NCBI RefSeq assembly: GCF_950023065.1
Contig: NC_088681.1
Coordinates: 39,900,836 to 39,964,835, forward strand
Direction of reading: 5' to 3'
Origin: Planococcus citri
Taxonomy: Eukaryota > Arthropoda > Insecta > Hemiptera > Pseudococcidae
Length of the DNA stretch: 64,000 bases
Shown here: positions 35,741-49,475 of the stretch, piece after piece
Layout: each line of letters begins with the position of its first letter
Numbering within the stretch: position 1 is the stretch's first letter
Position numbers and translations under genes: made by a program
The notes under the pieces: generated by a model
The model's database searches: none
Seen by the model: only the letters and a program-made list of their open reading frames with translations
What the model was told of the DNA's origin: nothing

Positions 35741-37150
35741 TGTTATTGGGCACCTTATCAATCGTTTTAGGTAACGTTCCCGCAAAATTCCAGTTGTGTC
35801 AATCCAAAAGTGAATTTTTGACCGATTTATGAATTCTAAAAAATGTGAAGAAGTCGAATTTTAATTGAAAGTATACTAAAACAAGCAGGTTTTTGGTAAG
35901 AATAAGGCCAGCGCTGATGTTGAGCAGGATGCTCATTGCCAATGACTCCGTGGTCATTATTGCTCAAAAAATTCCGAAAAAATTACAAAAAGACGTAATG
36001 TGGTCTAAAACAAAGTTTTTGGTGAAAAAATTTTGCCTGAAACTCTTTTAGGTACTGAGCTATAGCAATTCAAAGTTTTCTAATGAGTTTTTTTTTGGCT
36101 AGAGTGCAGTGTAAAAAATATCTGAAAAAATTTCCACGAATTAGTCTCTATGTTCCCTACACACCACCAAAATTTCAATATTTTTAGTCAAGTGGTCGAA
36201 AAATAGGATTTTTTTAACACAGAAATCGCGATTTTCTTACTTAATGTTGAGGGAGGAGGAGGGGAAGACAAAAAATGTTTGCGCTTAAAAAATGTTTTCT
36301 TGGTTTCCTAAAGATATACCTTTGGGTTATATTCAAAATCGGAGCCGAGAGTCGATTCATTACTCTTATCCTTCGGGTATGTAGGAGTACCCTTTGATGG
36401 GGGTTCTGGTAGGGAGAAGGGGTAGGAGAAGTGCAATTTCAATTTTGACTTGATATTCGTGTTCAGAGGCATTGAATTATGTGAAAAGGACACCTCAGTC
36501 ATAAAAATTGTTTTTTCAAAAAAATGCTGTTTTTACTCATCCCCCTCCAGTTTTTTCTATTTTTAACCACGGCTCACAATATTTTTTTTTCAAGATCAAA
36601 AACACGTTTAAAAGCGCCAGTTTCGTAAGTGTGCTCATTTATCATCGTAGGTACCTAAAAAAAAACAACACCATTTTAAGGGGAAATTATGGGTGAGGAG
36701 GGCCGGGGGGGGGTGTAAATTTTTCGAGGGATGACCCTCTTAGGCACTTACAACATACTAAAAAATTGCAAAAAAGGTTTCAAATGGAGCCAAGAAAATT
36801 TTTGTAATCTCTTGTTACATAAGTAGGGGGATATGTTTAAAACAAAGGGAGGGTATGTGCCTCTGGGGGTCTAAAATTTTGCACGTGAAGTTTTCTTGAT
36901 GGTACCTATCTGTGTACCCTGTAAATATCAACCCGAAATCTCTCAGGAGCCAAATCACCATTCTTATCTCCCTATGGCCATTGACTTGAGAGTATATTTT
37001 TCAATGCTTCTCTGATTTTTCTCTGCCTGGTTCAACTATTTTTTTTTTGCTGGTTGAAATAATTTACTTAGGCTATGACGTTGTGAGATGACTATTTCGG
37101 CTTGAACCTATTCTCAAAAATCAGAACTGTTATTTATTTCCCGAACTGTT
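35740..37150. other. AT-rich noncoding DNA
   Basis: No gene. G-rich patches occur at about 36245-36265 and 36690-36715. The 64-codon minus frame 36308-36502 is Pro/Ser/Lys-rich but has no family match that I know. Confidence 0.4.
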
Positions 37151-39170
37151 GGAAATTTTTTTCTTTCCGAAAGTAGGTAACGACCGAAAGAAACTTGGTA
37201 TAATTTTGTTCGAGAAAGAAAAATCGAAACTAATTTTTGATTCAGTATCTGTACGAAGGCGAATACGAGCGAATGCATACTTAATCTGCTCTTATACCAT
37301 ACTTCACCTACTCTGGTTTTTCATCTTTGATAAGCCATAAGTATTCGTAGTCGTAGGTAGGTTATATAGGAGTTGGGAAGGTGGTGCACTGCGTACTTGG
37401 TGGAAAAGATTTAACTCGGTTGCTGCTGGTAAATTACTCAAACTCGACTAAAGTTTTCTCATCTGTCCAAATGTTTTGAGAACGTGACGTACGAGACGAG
37501 ATGCGGCATCGGCACTATCCAAAGGGTAAATATAAAGTTAAGGTGCACGTACCCATAGGTAAAGGTATCCGTATATTCGCGTATATATTTGTGTGTGTTT
37601 TAGCGAAAGATCGAAGGGAAAGAGAGGTGCCATGGCACGACACCGTGAAAAATACGTAGATATAATTTGTAATTATAATGAAGAACTATATATTCGGTAC
37701 CTATTATATAGATGACGTTAATTGTAAACCTATATCCTTTGGACTTTTAAACTGTCAAAAAACTGTACGTGTAAATGTAGAGCGAAAGAGTGAAAATGAG
37801 GGTTTTGAGGGGGAGGGGGAGAGCAGATCGAGATAGGTACGATATTAATCGACACGTATACTAACGAGATGGTGTGATTTAGTTTTAATGCAATTTGGTT
37901 GTAACGTTTTGAAATTAGCATAACTGTGTATGACGAATGAGACGAGTGTATAGATGCAGAGGTGCGAGGAGGAGTGCGCGAAAAGCGGCATAAAATTTGA
38001 AAGAAAAAAGTTATGGATGTCGGAACGTTTTTTAGTACATACGAGTATATTATATTGTCGGCTAATAATAATAATAAAAATGAAATGGCGCGTAAGTTAT
38101 TAATTTCGCGTCCATATAACTATACGTGTAACCTATACCTGATACTTTTATAGGTATATACTATGAAGTATGCAGTATGCACGTACGATAGGTACATAGA
38201 ACTATATGTACACTGTACACAGGCACACCTCGGCCCTGTAATAAATAGAGCACCTCGTGGTTAATAATTTCTCGACAATAAGTTACTCTCTATGCTATCT
38301 GTGCAGCATATACCTACTCGTATACTCCATAGAGTACAACAACCAGCCACCACCATCAGTAATGTCTAGAGAAGAGAGCACACGCATATCATAATAAAAT
38401 TTATTTCCTTAAACGTGAAATATAAATCGTAATTACGCGTCTATCACATACACGAAAAAAGGAAAACCAGTTTTTCACTCTGGCATATAGTCTACGTTCT
38501 ATGGCTTGGCTATATGGGTACTGGTACTGGGTAGTGGGTACCTTATATACCTTACCTATGCTAGGTACCTAGTTCTTTTACTCTAGTCTGCTCTGCCAGA
38601 GAGATGGATGCTGCGTACCGTACACAGCATCTCTCGTATATACGCGGCCAACTTGATATATACTGATCACTGATGTACGACGCCAGATTAAAGTATTTTT
38701 TTTCTCCTCTTCTTCTTTTCCAAGACGGTTACAAACATGGTTGATGCGTTTACGTTATGTTACGTTCGTTCGTTGCTGGCTACATGAAGCTGAGGCTGAG
38801 GCTGGGGCCGGGGCCGCGGAGATTGTAGCTTAGGAACGAAGAAGAGAAGAAGACAAGCAACGGGCAAAGTAATAAATAATGGTCTTCGAGAAAATTAGAC
38901 GTCATTCCCATCACGACTTTATGTAAGATACATTCAAACGTTAGAGAAGTCTCAGGTAAGAAACGTAACAGCCAACGGTGTTTGTAAGGAGGTTCGTATT
39001 TTTTTTTCTTATTGTTCAGTGGTGGCTAAACACGGATATATCACGGATTCTGCGAACCGGCCGGCCGGCTGGTTGGCCGGGTCATGTGTATTGCAATGGT
39101 CATCAACGATTGGAGTCGTCTGCAAATTATTAGAGTTGGTGTTAAGCTGAAGGTGGAAAAGTAGAGTGTG
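37150..39170. other. Single-copy noncoding DNA rich in TACC/GTAC words
   Basis: Many short TATAGGTACC-type words, an AATAATAATAATAAAAATG run near 38067 and a GGCCGGCCGG patch near 39059. No supported gene. Confidence 0.4.
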
Positions 39171-41130
39171 CGGTTTTGGGTTTTCTAATTAGGGACAAAT
39201 TTCAAATGGAAGATTTTTTGGGGGTGGAGGGAAGGTGGGAGGTGGTGGACAGAGAAAAATCAAGAGTATTACATCTCCAGGAAAGATTTCTAGAGCTTTA
39301 TTTCATTTTTAGTTTTTGGCGGATTTTTAAAAATTCAAATTCAGTAATTTTCCCGCCAAAAAATCAAAATCGCATGTCTTACTTCTGATCTCTCAAAGCA
39401 ATCGTGATAGTTTCAAACAGTGTCACAGTCTCAAGCAATTTTTTGAATTTTTCTGTTTTTGAAAAATTCTGTCAAGATTTTAATTTGAACCAGCAAAAAT
39501 GGCTTCTAAGTATTTGCGTTCAAATTGGTCTAAGACGGTCATAGGAATGATTAATCAGTTCTTTTTTGTGTCAAGATTTTTTGAACCGTTTTTGGAAGTG
39601 GAAAATGGAGTACGATCCATATTCAAGTTTTCTATCTCAATTTAATTAAATTTTGAGGTCTTCATGAAAAATTGACTGAATTACATTTTTTTTTTAAATT
39701 CGTCAAAAATCGAAAAACGAAATTTAGGACTTAGAATTTTTCCTGAGTGGGCATGTATTTTGGTTGTTTTTTCAATGCTCCAATTTTTTTTTTTTTATGT
39801 TCGGGATACTTCCTCGGAGCTGTCAAGAACCGAAAATACATATGTAATCTCAGACCTCTGATTTTTTTCAGACAGTCCAAGAAAATAAGCCACAGCAAAA
39901 TGCTTCTTTTTCTCTTTTTTTCTACGGTACATTGGTCCTGTATTTTCTAAAACGTGGATAAAAATCATTACTTTGAAGATTTTTTTTCAGGTTGAAAGTG
40001 AAATGATTTTTGTCTGATTTATATTTTTCAAAATTACGTATATTGGGAAAGGAAAAGGTGAACTCAGGCTTCATAATAGTAGAATGATGGGTTTGTTTTT
40101 GTATGAATGGTTTTTTCTGGATTGGTGGTCAAATCTTCGAAAAGAGACTAAAAAAAAAAAAAAAAAATGTTGAAATTAGTTAAGATTCGACAGTGCCGCC
40201 GAGAGCCAATATGGGCTCGGGGCAAAAAAATAAGGACCTTCTACAAAATGTTTCACATCCCACTCCCTCCTCTCTTCCTCCTCCTCCTCCCAAAAAAGTG
40301 ATAATTTTGTTTTTTTTTTTTAAAAAAAAAAGTCGATTGAAGAAGTTTTTTCTAAAAAGTTTTCTTTTCTTTTCCTTTTTAAAAGTTTAAGTCAAGAAAA
40401 AATTGTTCACTTCAACAAAAAATTTTTGGAGTGTTTTTTCTCTTGTAGAGAAGTTTTTTTTGAACAAGTTTTTTATAGGAGATTTTTTAACGCAAACTTT
40501 AATAGCTTTTGTTCGATGGAGTTTCTATTTCCCTTCAAAAATAAAGTTTTTCAGTTTTTCTTGAAAAATAATTAAGATGATGTGTATTTTCTGTTCAAAT
40601 CATTTTTTTCTTTCAAAAATGAAGGTTGCATTTTCTCTCCAGAAACACAGTTTGCGTACTCTCTTCAAAAACGAAATAAAATTTTCATTTTCCGTTTAAA
40701 AATAAAGTTTTTTGTTGTGTTCAAAAATCACGTTTAAATTTCTTTTTTGAAAATGAAGTTTACAAACTTTTTCTGAAAACGTGGGATGGGGTGAATTGTA
40801 CCACTTGCCCCGCCCCTTGTCTGTGACACTGAGGCTCGAATAAGTGCTTTTTTCAAGTTATGTACTTAATCTAAAATGTTATACATTCAATTTTTTCTAC
40901 CTATATGTACCTATTTATAAAGTATAATTATTATGAATAAAAAATTTTGGAATGGAAATTTTTACTACATACAAAAAGGAAAGAGCTCTGAGTCAGTTTA
41001 TCAAAAATTGAACTTATAAAAAAATCCTCGAACAAAATAATAAAGATACCCCCTTTCCTTGATCAAGTCCACTGATCCCTTCAAGAGGAAATGACCAAAT
41101 AAGGGTCAAAATCAGCTTTCCTTCAGATTT
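39170..41130. other. AT-rich noncoding DNA
   Basis: Poly-A at about 40150-40167 and a CTCCTCCTCCTCCC tract near 40276. From about 40300 the sequence has repeated AAAAATAAAGTTTTT/GAAATTTTT words (loose ~40-bp periodicity to about 40770). No gene. Confidence 0.4.
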
Positions 41131-41135
41131 TTTTT

Positions 41136-41585
41136 CAATGGCGTCAGATGATGTCCTTTTTATGGGAAAACGTGACCCATGATGATGTTATTAACATTCT
41201 AAAAATCATCCAAAACTCCAACTGGCAAAACCTATGGAACTCAAAAACAAATCACAAACTATTTACCCACAAAAAATCAATCCTCCCTTGGAAGCACCTC
41301 AGTCACCTAAATAGATCAGAAGAAATTATAATCACCCGCCTCCGAATTGGTCATACCAAATTAACCCACAGCTATTTGTACACCAAAGCTCCTAAACCCA
41401 CCTGTCAATTCTGTAATTCTGAAATAATCTCCACCCAACACCTTCTATTCTACTGTCCCTCCCTCAAAACAAAACGTCAATCCTTAAACATTTCAGACCT
41501 CAACCCTACAATTCCTGACAACATCAAGCAGATGGAAAACATTCTTAAATACATCAAAGAAATCAATCTCTCAAACCAAATCTAG
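41136..41585 (+). pseudogene. LINE ORF2 C-terminal fragment
   Basis: About 149 codons are open from a Q-W-R-Q-M-M start (first internal ATG at 41148) to TAG. In the family, this segment follows the reverse transcriptase. The TRLRIGHT-LTH motif and the CCHC knuckle are the parts I recognise, and all four knuckle ligands are present. There is no start codon of its own and no upstream domains, so it is a fragment and not a gene. Codon use is A/C-rich with many Asn, Lys, Thr and Ile, unlike the T-rich surroundings. Confidence 0.85.
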
Positions 41586-41600
41586 ACAAACCCCTCGAAA

Positions 41601-41636
41601 CTGGGCGTAAAAATCCTGGCAATTATACACGCCCAG
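41601..41636 (+). repeat. Stem-loop in the LINE 3' UTR
   Basis: CTGGGCGT at 41601-41608 pairs perfectly with ACGCCCAG at 41629-41636 around a 20-nt loop, just before the poly-A. In several LINEs the reverse transcriptase recognises a 3' RNA stem-loop; that role here is inferred. Confidence 0.7.
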
Positions 41637-41865
41637 TATAAAAAAATGTCAAAAAAAAAAAAAAAAAAAAAAAATTTTCCAAAATGTTTTGACCTTCATT
41701 TCTTCCTGAACTTTCAGCTATTTTATTGGGTTAAATATGTATATTTTGATTTTTTTCAATTTTGATAAATAGAGAATACTTTTAGATTTCGTGCTCAAAG
41801 TTACATCTCCTGAAGAGGTAATTTTATTCCCCCCTATTTTTGGTTCACATTTCCACAGTTCTAGT

Positions 41866-42112
41866 CAGAATTTCAGGTGCCGAAGTGCATATTTCGATTT
41901 TTGATGAACGTTTGAAAATCAAATTTGAGTCAAAAATGTGAAAAAAATCTCAATGATACCAAGTTGACCTAGAAAGCTGAAATTTGGTAGCCTACGTATC
42001 CCATTTTCAAGCCCCCCTCCTCCCCAATTAATTGAAAACTGTTTAGAACCGTTTTGAGCAGTTCAATCAGAGAGCCTCCAGCAGATTTTTGATAGTTGAA
42101 ATTTCCACTGAA
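41866..42112 (+). mobile_element. Family A copy 3, fragment
   Basis: Blocks TTTCGATTTTTGATGAACG, CCAAGTTGACCTAGAAAGC and CCGTTTTGAGCAGTTC, then CCTCCAGCAGATTTTTGA, follow the family A order with more drift. No inverted arm is left. Confidence 0.6.
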
Positions 42113-42119
42113 GTGGCCA

Positions 42120-45100
42120 AGTATTTGTACCTAAGTCTAAAAGCTAAAATTTATTTTAATATTCTCTATCTCTATTATTTCAACATTCTGAAGAGATCGG
42201 AGCTGGCTTCATTTGAAAATAACCCCAGTTTTTCAAAAAAAAAAATCAAATGCTAGAAAATTTCTGAATATGAATTTGTGCTTGTCAATTTTTCTTTTTT
42301 TTTGTTTATACCTACGTATCAAAAAAGTCACGTTTTTTCATTATTACTATTTTTCATTTTTCGGTTATTTTCAATTCTTTTACTTGAAAGATATTCATTG
42401 TTCATAAAATCTGAAAATGTAACAAAAAAGTAGATAGGTATATATATTTATGTATTATCTGTTTTTTAAATTTTATTACATATGAGTTGTTCTGAGATTA
42501 TAAGAGTCTGTGCCTATCTTATTTGCTTGCGATTGGCCTTAAATTAGTGTCTAAAATACTATCGAAGCTGATTACGAGGAGGAGCGTGAGAGTCAAAAAA
42601 CGGTTTAAATTTTTCCATCTATTAAGTATATTATATTTGCAGATTCAGCACTTTTTTACTCGCGTTCGTCATCTCTTAATTTATGCGCTTCTTTAATAAC
42701 CGACCTTTTACTCCCTCCCTTTCCCAATGTGCCTTTAGCTCGCTGGGTTTTTCAACAAGTACGCATGCCAAGTCGACGAAAATTTAGCGTCGAACGATAG
42801 TGATTTTGTCTCACGTTGACTATGTAGGCTGGTTTTTTCACCCTGCTCTGCTGCCCCTTGCACGTACAGAACGTAGGTCTCTATACCGGAGATCTAAATT
42901 GAATTAGATGTTTTACGGTAGGTACCTTTCGGCCGGAACCATTTATTACGTTTAATTGATTAATTTCTCAGTTGACATTTTGGTTCACGTTGATTACGCG
43001 GTAATCTTATATAGGTATACCCTTAGACCAGGTAGGTAAATGCGCAGGAAAACGAGTAGAAAAATAACGAATCGTATAAAGCTTACGAACGCTCTGCGGA
43101 AAGAACCACAGCCTTTCTTCCTAATGGCATTGTATCTACGTACATCACGCCATTAACCACTATTATCTTTCTTTTTCCCCTCTGGTTGTCTCTTCGTTCG
43201 TCTCTCGGTCGTGGTTATTTTTTTTTTAGTTTTTTTTTCCATTTCGTAGCCCGAATCTGTAGAAAGAAGTTCGTGAACTTTTACACGTCCGAGTCGCAGT
43301 CTCGTCGTTTGGACCAAAATACGAGTAATCAACGTGCGTATATGAACATGAAGTTTTATCATCTCATTATCCAATTACGTGTTTGGTCTCGTCTATTGTT
43401 GGTTATAAAAATTCCTTAGCGTGGCCCAACAAATTGTATAATAGGTGAGATTACCTGCAGATGATAAAAAATAGGCGGTATTTAACAAACTGGTTTCATA
43501 TTTTATGTATTATTCTATAGTACGTATTAAATATGAAAAATATGTGTCAAATTTAACTACGTCAAGTGTGCATGTGCACTGTGTAGTGCCCTTTTTTTCG
43601 AACTGATTTGAACTTTATTTATTGACGATTAAATATCGAAAGTAATTTCTCAAGGTTTTATTGTGTCGGAGTTCAGGAGGAGGATGTACCTGTAGGGTGT
43701 GAGATGGGAGTTTTATTAGGGCAGAAGAATTTTAATCTGGGATTTGTGTTGAAGCGAGTCATGAAGAACACCTAAGAAGGTGGGAGGTATTTGTGTACTA
43801 TTCGAGGTGTAAATTTTGAGTTCGGGTTGGGCTCAACTGGTAATCTTTCATAGGGGTGACTGACTCTCTTGATAGACTTTGTCGAATCAGTAGATTTAAA
43901 AATTCATCTGGGCAGATTGCCAGGTATTAAAAATCATCTCCTCTATTCACGTTTATTCAAGAATGGGAGGGTGGTAGGGGCAAATTGACTTTATCTCCTA
44001 TCATCCTTTTTTGAAATTCGTAATCGACATGAAAATGATGATTTTTCAATATTTTCTCTGGAAAACCTGTGGCTTCGAGCCATTTTTTGGCTAAGTATAC
44101 CTTACTCATTTTTTTCAGCGTTCATATTTCCTCCCCCTTTCTCTCCTTACTCAGTCATCCCTCGAATCCGTTGGTATTTTTTTATTCATTCATCGGTATC
44201 ACTCTTGATAGTGAAATTTCGTCAAGTACCTCGCAGTAATTATTTAGAAGATTGTTTAAAAACGATGATGAAGATGACTCTTCAACACAGCACTTCTGTT
44301 TATAACAGTTTTTTCCCTCGTATACTCACCGTAAAGACATGCTTCGTATTAGGCACACTTCACACTTTGAGAAACTTCAGGAAGTGTAAAAATCTTCATC
44401 ATTTGTCTGGCTGGTCTTGGTCTGTATAGGACTGTACGAATCTCTATCGTCGTAAGAACGTAAAATGGACTCGTTGTGCATCTGTGTGTGTGTTTTCTTT
44501 TATTTTTCTATTTCTTCATCTAATCATCGTTGCACAATCATACTCTGACATTATACGTCAAGTCTTTTTTTTTTTTTTTTTTTTTTTTTTGAAGTGAAGA
44601 AGAAAACCACCAGGTGTCTTTGGTTGGTTTCTCGTGCTCGTGCACAAAGATCATTGAAATGAGATAAATTCATACTGTACCAAGTTGGGTTGATATTTTT
44701 GTTCAGAAAAGTACCTGGAAATTGGCCCCGGTGTTGTAGAAGTGAAGTCCAAGTCAAATATGATGGATATGTAATGTTATGTTAGTAACGGAATTGTGTA
44801 TTTTAGATTCGTACATTTGGAGAGCTTCTTTTCTCTGATGTACCTTTTTGAGTGAATTTATGTAGGTTTAAGGAGTGTGATTTTTGTACCTAGACTCGAT
44901 GTTATTGAATTAGAATGTTTTTTTATTTGTTTTAGGTAAGTGCTGCGTTTTGTGGACGGATGTATGAATATACGAATGGTAATGGTTTAATCTCAAGTCA
45001 ACTATCCATCGTGGAACACGAATAGATAGGTAAGGTTGTGGAAAAGAAAATATCTACTTATAGAGGTAAAAATTTTAATGCGTTGAAATGCCTAGTCTAA

Positions 45101-45685
45101 CGAAAATCTAAAAATTATATCGTGAAGAATACCTGCATGAATCGTACAACTGTGCAATATTTTTGATAACACCTTATCGTATTATTCCTCGAGGCCATCA
45201 AATCGATTGGAAGGATTGTAATTTTTTCAAAGACGAATAAGCAGTCAAAAGAAAAAAAACGCGAGAATTCAAAGATTTTTTTTTCTCCTCTCAACTTACA
45301 CTTTACCAAAATACGATAGGTACCTCGAAGGCACACATTCCAAAAATGACGAACCGGTCATGAACGAAGTAATACGCAAGTGCACGCGGATTGTTCGTAA
45401 ACGAGTAATGTTTCCAGTTTTTAAGACCAAAAGCGATATGCACTGTACACAAATTTGGACTTGTTGCTTTATGATAGCGTTGTGTGTAATAATAATGGAG
45501 AATTATTAGTGTTTTGATGGTAGGATATGGAGATGAAAAAAATTTCGTAAGAATTGATGGGTTTTATTTTGAAGTGTTTTCGTGTGAATGTGATTCTACG
45601 TGTTGGGAAGTAAAAACGAAGAAGTTACGCTATAAAAAAGACCAAAAAAATTTTGAAAATGATTATTAAAATTGTAATTTATTTG
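42120..45685. other. Single-copy noncoding DNA
   Basis: Non-repetitive DNA with no supported gene. Small frames at 43153-43419 overlap on opposite strands. A long T run lies at about 44565-44590. Confidence 0.45.
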
Positions 45686-45689
45686 AACT

Positions 45690-46040
45690 AATAGTCGAAT
45701 AAAAAATCAGGCTGCTTCCAAACGGACGCGGACGTTGTGATGTTGAAAAACCGTTGGTGTTGAAGAAGTTGTCGTTCTATTAGTTGAAGGAACAAAAGAT
45801 GATGGAAATAGTGGTGTTTTCTGTACGATGCAAGGATTACGCGTCCATTAATTCTGAATTTCATACAAGGTGGCCCAAGTGTGAGACCCGCAAAAAATTG
45901 TTTAATAATCTTTAACAAGAAAAGTGACTGAAGAAATACGGGGTGAGGTGGATTGAACCGAAAAATGAGATGGTATTACATCTACCCCCCCCTTTTCGGC
46001 GGAATTTAAAAATTCAAAAAATTGATTTTTCCATTACCAC
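45690..46040. repeat. Third, short copy of the duplicated segment
   Basis: GGACGTTGTGATGTTGAAAA through CTATTAGTTGAAGGAAC, AATTCTGAATTTCATAC and AAGAAAAGTGACTG corresponds to about 47215-47650 in copy A and about 54540-54880 in copy B. It lacks the rest of the duplicated unit. Confidence 0.7.
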
Positions 46041-46540
46041 AAATGCTTTAACCCTTTCGGCTACGAGACGAACTGACGGATAAAACGTGAAGTGCTTTAA
46101 ACTGAGTAAGGTCGTTTGCTGCCCAGAACTCAAAATTTGCTGGAAATCGCACATTCAGAAAGTAAGTATTCATGTCACAAATGGCAATAAACCTCAAATT
46201 GACTATTTTTCCATTTATGACACCGAATACCATTATAAATCAAAATCAAGCCTTCTGAGGCATTTGATATTTCAATACGAAAATATTGATAACAAGCATT
46301 TTTGAAAATAGAAAAAAAGATGAGCTAAAATTAAATAAGTTTGCGTAAAAAAATAAATTTTTGAAGAAAAACAAGGCTTGCGACTTCAGATGGTTATTCA
46401 AACTGAAATTGTTTGAAGGTGATTGCTTGTGGGAGAATTAAAATTGATGGAAAAATCTTTGTATTATAGAGAGCATTTTTCGAAATTTTGAAAACCCATG
46501 TCACAATTCAACGCTAATTTTCAATGAAATTCTGAAAAAT

Positions 46541-46936
46541 ATGATATCATTTCCATTTTGTGATACATACATCTCTCTTGAGGTGATTTGCCTGGGTGAG
46601 TAAGCCACCTCAGAAGATGACTAGGTGAACTTTTGCGAGCATTTGCATTTTATGATAGATATTTTGTGTCATAATACAGCCCTCAAACTGTTTGGTCATA
46701 ATGAGATAATAAAAATAAAACACGTATATCATGTTGTGAAGTTACTGGAATTACTTTTTAGAAGTTATCTTACAGACAATGAATTCATTGAGCGCAGTCT
46801 TTATGACACAGTATCTATCATAAAATTCAAATGCTCGCAAAAGTTCACCTAGTCATCTTCTGAGGTGGCTTACTCACCCAAGCAAATCACCTCAAGAGAG
46901 ATGTACATATGTGTCACAAAATGAAAATGATATCAT
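46541..46936. mobile_element. MITE of about 396 bp with long inverted repeats
   Basis: Starts and ends with ATGATATCAT. Arms of about 100 bp mirror each other, including GGTGATTTGCCTGGGTGAGT and AGTCATCTTCTGAGG-type words (46541-46640 against 46835-46936). The open frame between them is not a gene. The terminal word is itself a palindrome, so the exact border is uncertain. Confidence 0.75.
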
Positions 46937-48485
46937 AATTTTTTAAAATTTTAAAGTCGAAATCTAGCAAATTGGACAATGTTGACGAGACAATTGTAAT
47001 CCTTATAGCTCAGTGGCAGTTCGTACGCTAGCATTATTGCTAGCACCGCTAGCACCATTTTGAACACGATTACCAACAAATTTGCTAGCAAATCAAAGCT
47101 AACATTATGCTAGCTCATCATCCGTACTTGGAATTTTTCTAGCATTGAAATGTTCAAAAATCTCAAGTTTGATTTTAGCAAAGTTAAACTTGGAAAATGA
47201 TCTAGTCTTCACGACATTGGGCTGCATCCGAACGGACGTTGTAATGTAGAAAAACCATTGATGCTTAAGAAGTTGTTGTTCTATTAGTTGAAGGAGCATG
47301 AGATGATGGAAATCGTGGTGTTTTCTTTACGATGCATGGAAAACACGTCCGTTAATTCTGAATTTCACACAAAGTGGCGCGTGTGTGAGATCCGCAAAAT
47401 TTTAATTTAATAATCTCGAGCTTTTAATTTTTTGCCCATGATGCTGTACAATTGAGAAATTTCATGTTCCACAATTCTCTTTCCTCTTATTTTTTGGGAG
47501 GACTTTTGTATTTAACCAAAATTGACCTTTCTAAACAAGAAAAGTGACTGGGAAAATAGGGGTTAAGTAGGGGTCGAATCGAAAAAATGAGGTTATATTA
47601 CGTCTATTTTGCCATCTTTGATGGAATTTAAAAATTCAAAAAATTGTTTTTACTATCACCTATCACCAATGATGTTTACAAATGATTACTATGAATTTAT
47701 TAGATTCTTGTAAAATATATTTACAAAATATTACGCTACGATAATAAATTCATTGTGAAGATAATAACTAAAGTATCATTAATCAGTAACTTAATTCTAA
47801 ATAAAGGAAATAAAAATATGCTGTAATGGTACCTATTGATAGACATAGGCAATGAGAGTTGGTGCCTCCCATATATGACACCCTGACAAAACGTAGACTG
47901 TCCGCATGGCCTTGCTCAAAATCAGATATTAGGTGTAGAAAACAAAAATGTCGAAAAATCCCAAAATTATGAAATCCCCGACAAAAATCCCTGAATTGTC
48001 CAAAGTGTTGAGAAAACCCTCAATTCAGGTAATCCCCGAGGTTAGCAGCGCTGATAAAGAGCTTCAGAGAGTTACAAAAGGCTGTCTATGAACGCGTAAA
48101 CGCTTCGATTCTTTAGCATGATATGAGGAGGTGGAGGGGTCCAGAATTTTTGAAAATGAAGACGTCATAACACGAATCCATATTGTTATTTTTCAGACCT
48201 TCCTCTATCATATGAGACCACCCCCACTTCACAAAGTTGAAAAATCAGTGAGCTATCGCCATTTTAAAATTGCGAAGTCGATTAAAAATTTACTTTTTCA
48301 GAGATAATGGGTTACTCATGGTCAATTTTGTGTTTTCAACCATTATTTACCTGGTTTAAATCCAAAAATTTGCTCAAAAACATTTTTAAATAAAAAAAAA
48401 ATTGACCAAAAAAACTTGGTTGTGCTTTTATGTTTTGTGCGACATTTCCCATCAATACTTTGGTGAGTTGGTACCTGTGCGATGT

Positions 48486-49366
48486 TCCATTTGGTAAAAA
48501 AATACTGCATACAAAATTTCAGGTCAAAAAAATTATATTTAGAGATCGCGCAGGAGAGTTGAATGTTGAGAAGGTACGAGCGCGTCTAGCGAAAACTTTC
48601 CACGGTTGCGTGGCGGGGAATGCAGCGTTGCGTTCCCTCGTAAGATCGAAGCAGTTTTACAACACGTTATCCCCTCCACAATGCATGATAAGTAAGCCTA
48701 GTCCTTGGTAGGATTTCCAAGATGTTATTAATGAAGATTCAATAATAATTTTTCAATTCCGAAGCTCATTGTAGGTGGAAATTTATGAAAGTTTTGAAAA
48801 GTAAAGGAAAAAGTATGAATTTGAGGTTGTATTATTCTATTCCAATCGGCAATGGTAGGAAAAAATGTATGGAATAAATTCAAGTTGAAATGTGAATATT
48901 GTACGTTTAAGATTCAACACTTCAAGTTGATGTTTTATCGACTATTATCAATTTTAAAGCTGTTACTTTGTGAAAATGGGACGTTTCAGTTTCTAAATTC
49001 CATAAATTGGGTTCAAATGAATTCTAGATCCGAAAAATCATGATCAATACTTTTTTATGATTGTTTTAAAAATCAAAGAAAGATTAGTATCACTTGATAA
49101 GTTGTAGTGGGGATGCCGCTCTCGTTATAGTTGCCCAAAATCAACCCCGGTAAGCTACGTTGCGTTTCCCGCGGCGCCGTCGTGGGAAGTATTGTGCTTG
49201 TGCGCGCTCCCAGCTCTCAACATTCAACGCTTGTGCGCGTCCTCTAAATATTAATATTTTTCAACAAAAATTTTATGGTGTTATTTTTTCATCAAAAGGA
49301 ACAACATTAGCGGGTAAGACCTCAAGATTTCAAAAAAAAAAAAAAAAAATGTAACATGACGCACCC
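48486..49366. mobile_element. Insertion in copy A with diverged inverted repeats
   Basis: Copy B lacks this segment (GATACCTATGCGATATG runs on to GGTAATGATGGGTCTGG). Arms at about 48540-48640 and 49150-49285 mirror each other: TTTAGAG-TCGCGC, GTTGAATGTTGAGA, AATGCAGCGTTGCG. It has higher GC than its surroundings, and A-rich tracts at the right edge. No coding part was recognised. Exact termini were not resolved. Confidence 0.55.
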
Positions 49367-49475
49367 TACTGGACGGTAATGTTGGGTCTGGAATCTATCT
49401 ATTCTGTATACCTAGTAGGTAGGTTAGGTATAGGTACCTAATACCTTGCCTACTACCTGGTAACTGTCTGTATTA

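Larger units (their letters stand above)
41136..41673 (+). mobile_element. 5'-truncated non-LTR retrotransposon (LINE)
   Basis: The frame from about 41136 to the TAG at 41583-41585 encodes the C-terminal part of a LINE ORF2. The RLRIGHTKLTHSYL motif (about 41338-41379) is followed by a zinc knuckle C-x2-C-x8-H-x4-C, as in Jockey/I/R1-like elements. The 3' UTR is only about 70 bp, has a stem-loop (41601-41636) and ends in poly-A (about 41641-41673). Endonuclease and reverse-transcriptase domains are absent, so this is a dead-on-arrival insertion. Its last 150 codons are intact, which suggests a young insertion. The exact 5' junction and target duplication were not resolved. Confidence 0.85.

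Noticed and set aside
36308..36502. Pro/Ser/Lys-rich 64-codon minus frame
   Set aside because: No splice sites or family; composition alone is not evidence.
46625..46852. 75-codon frame between inverted repeats
   Set aside because: Lies in the loop and arms of a 396-bp MITE, too short for a transposase and without motifs.
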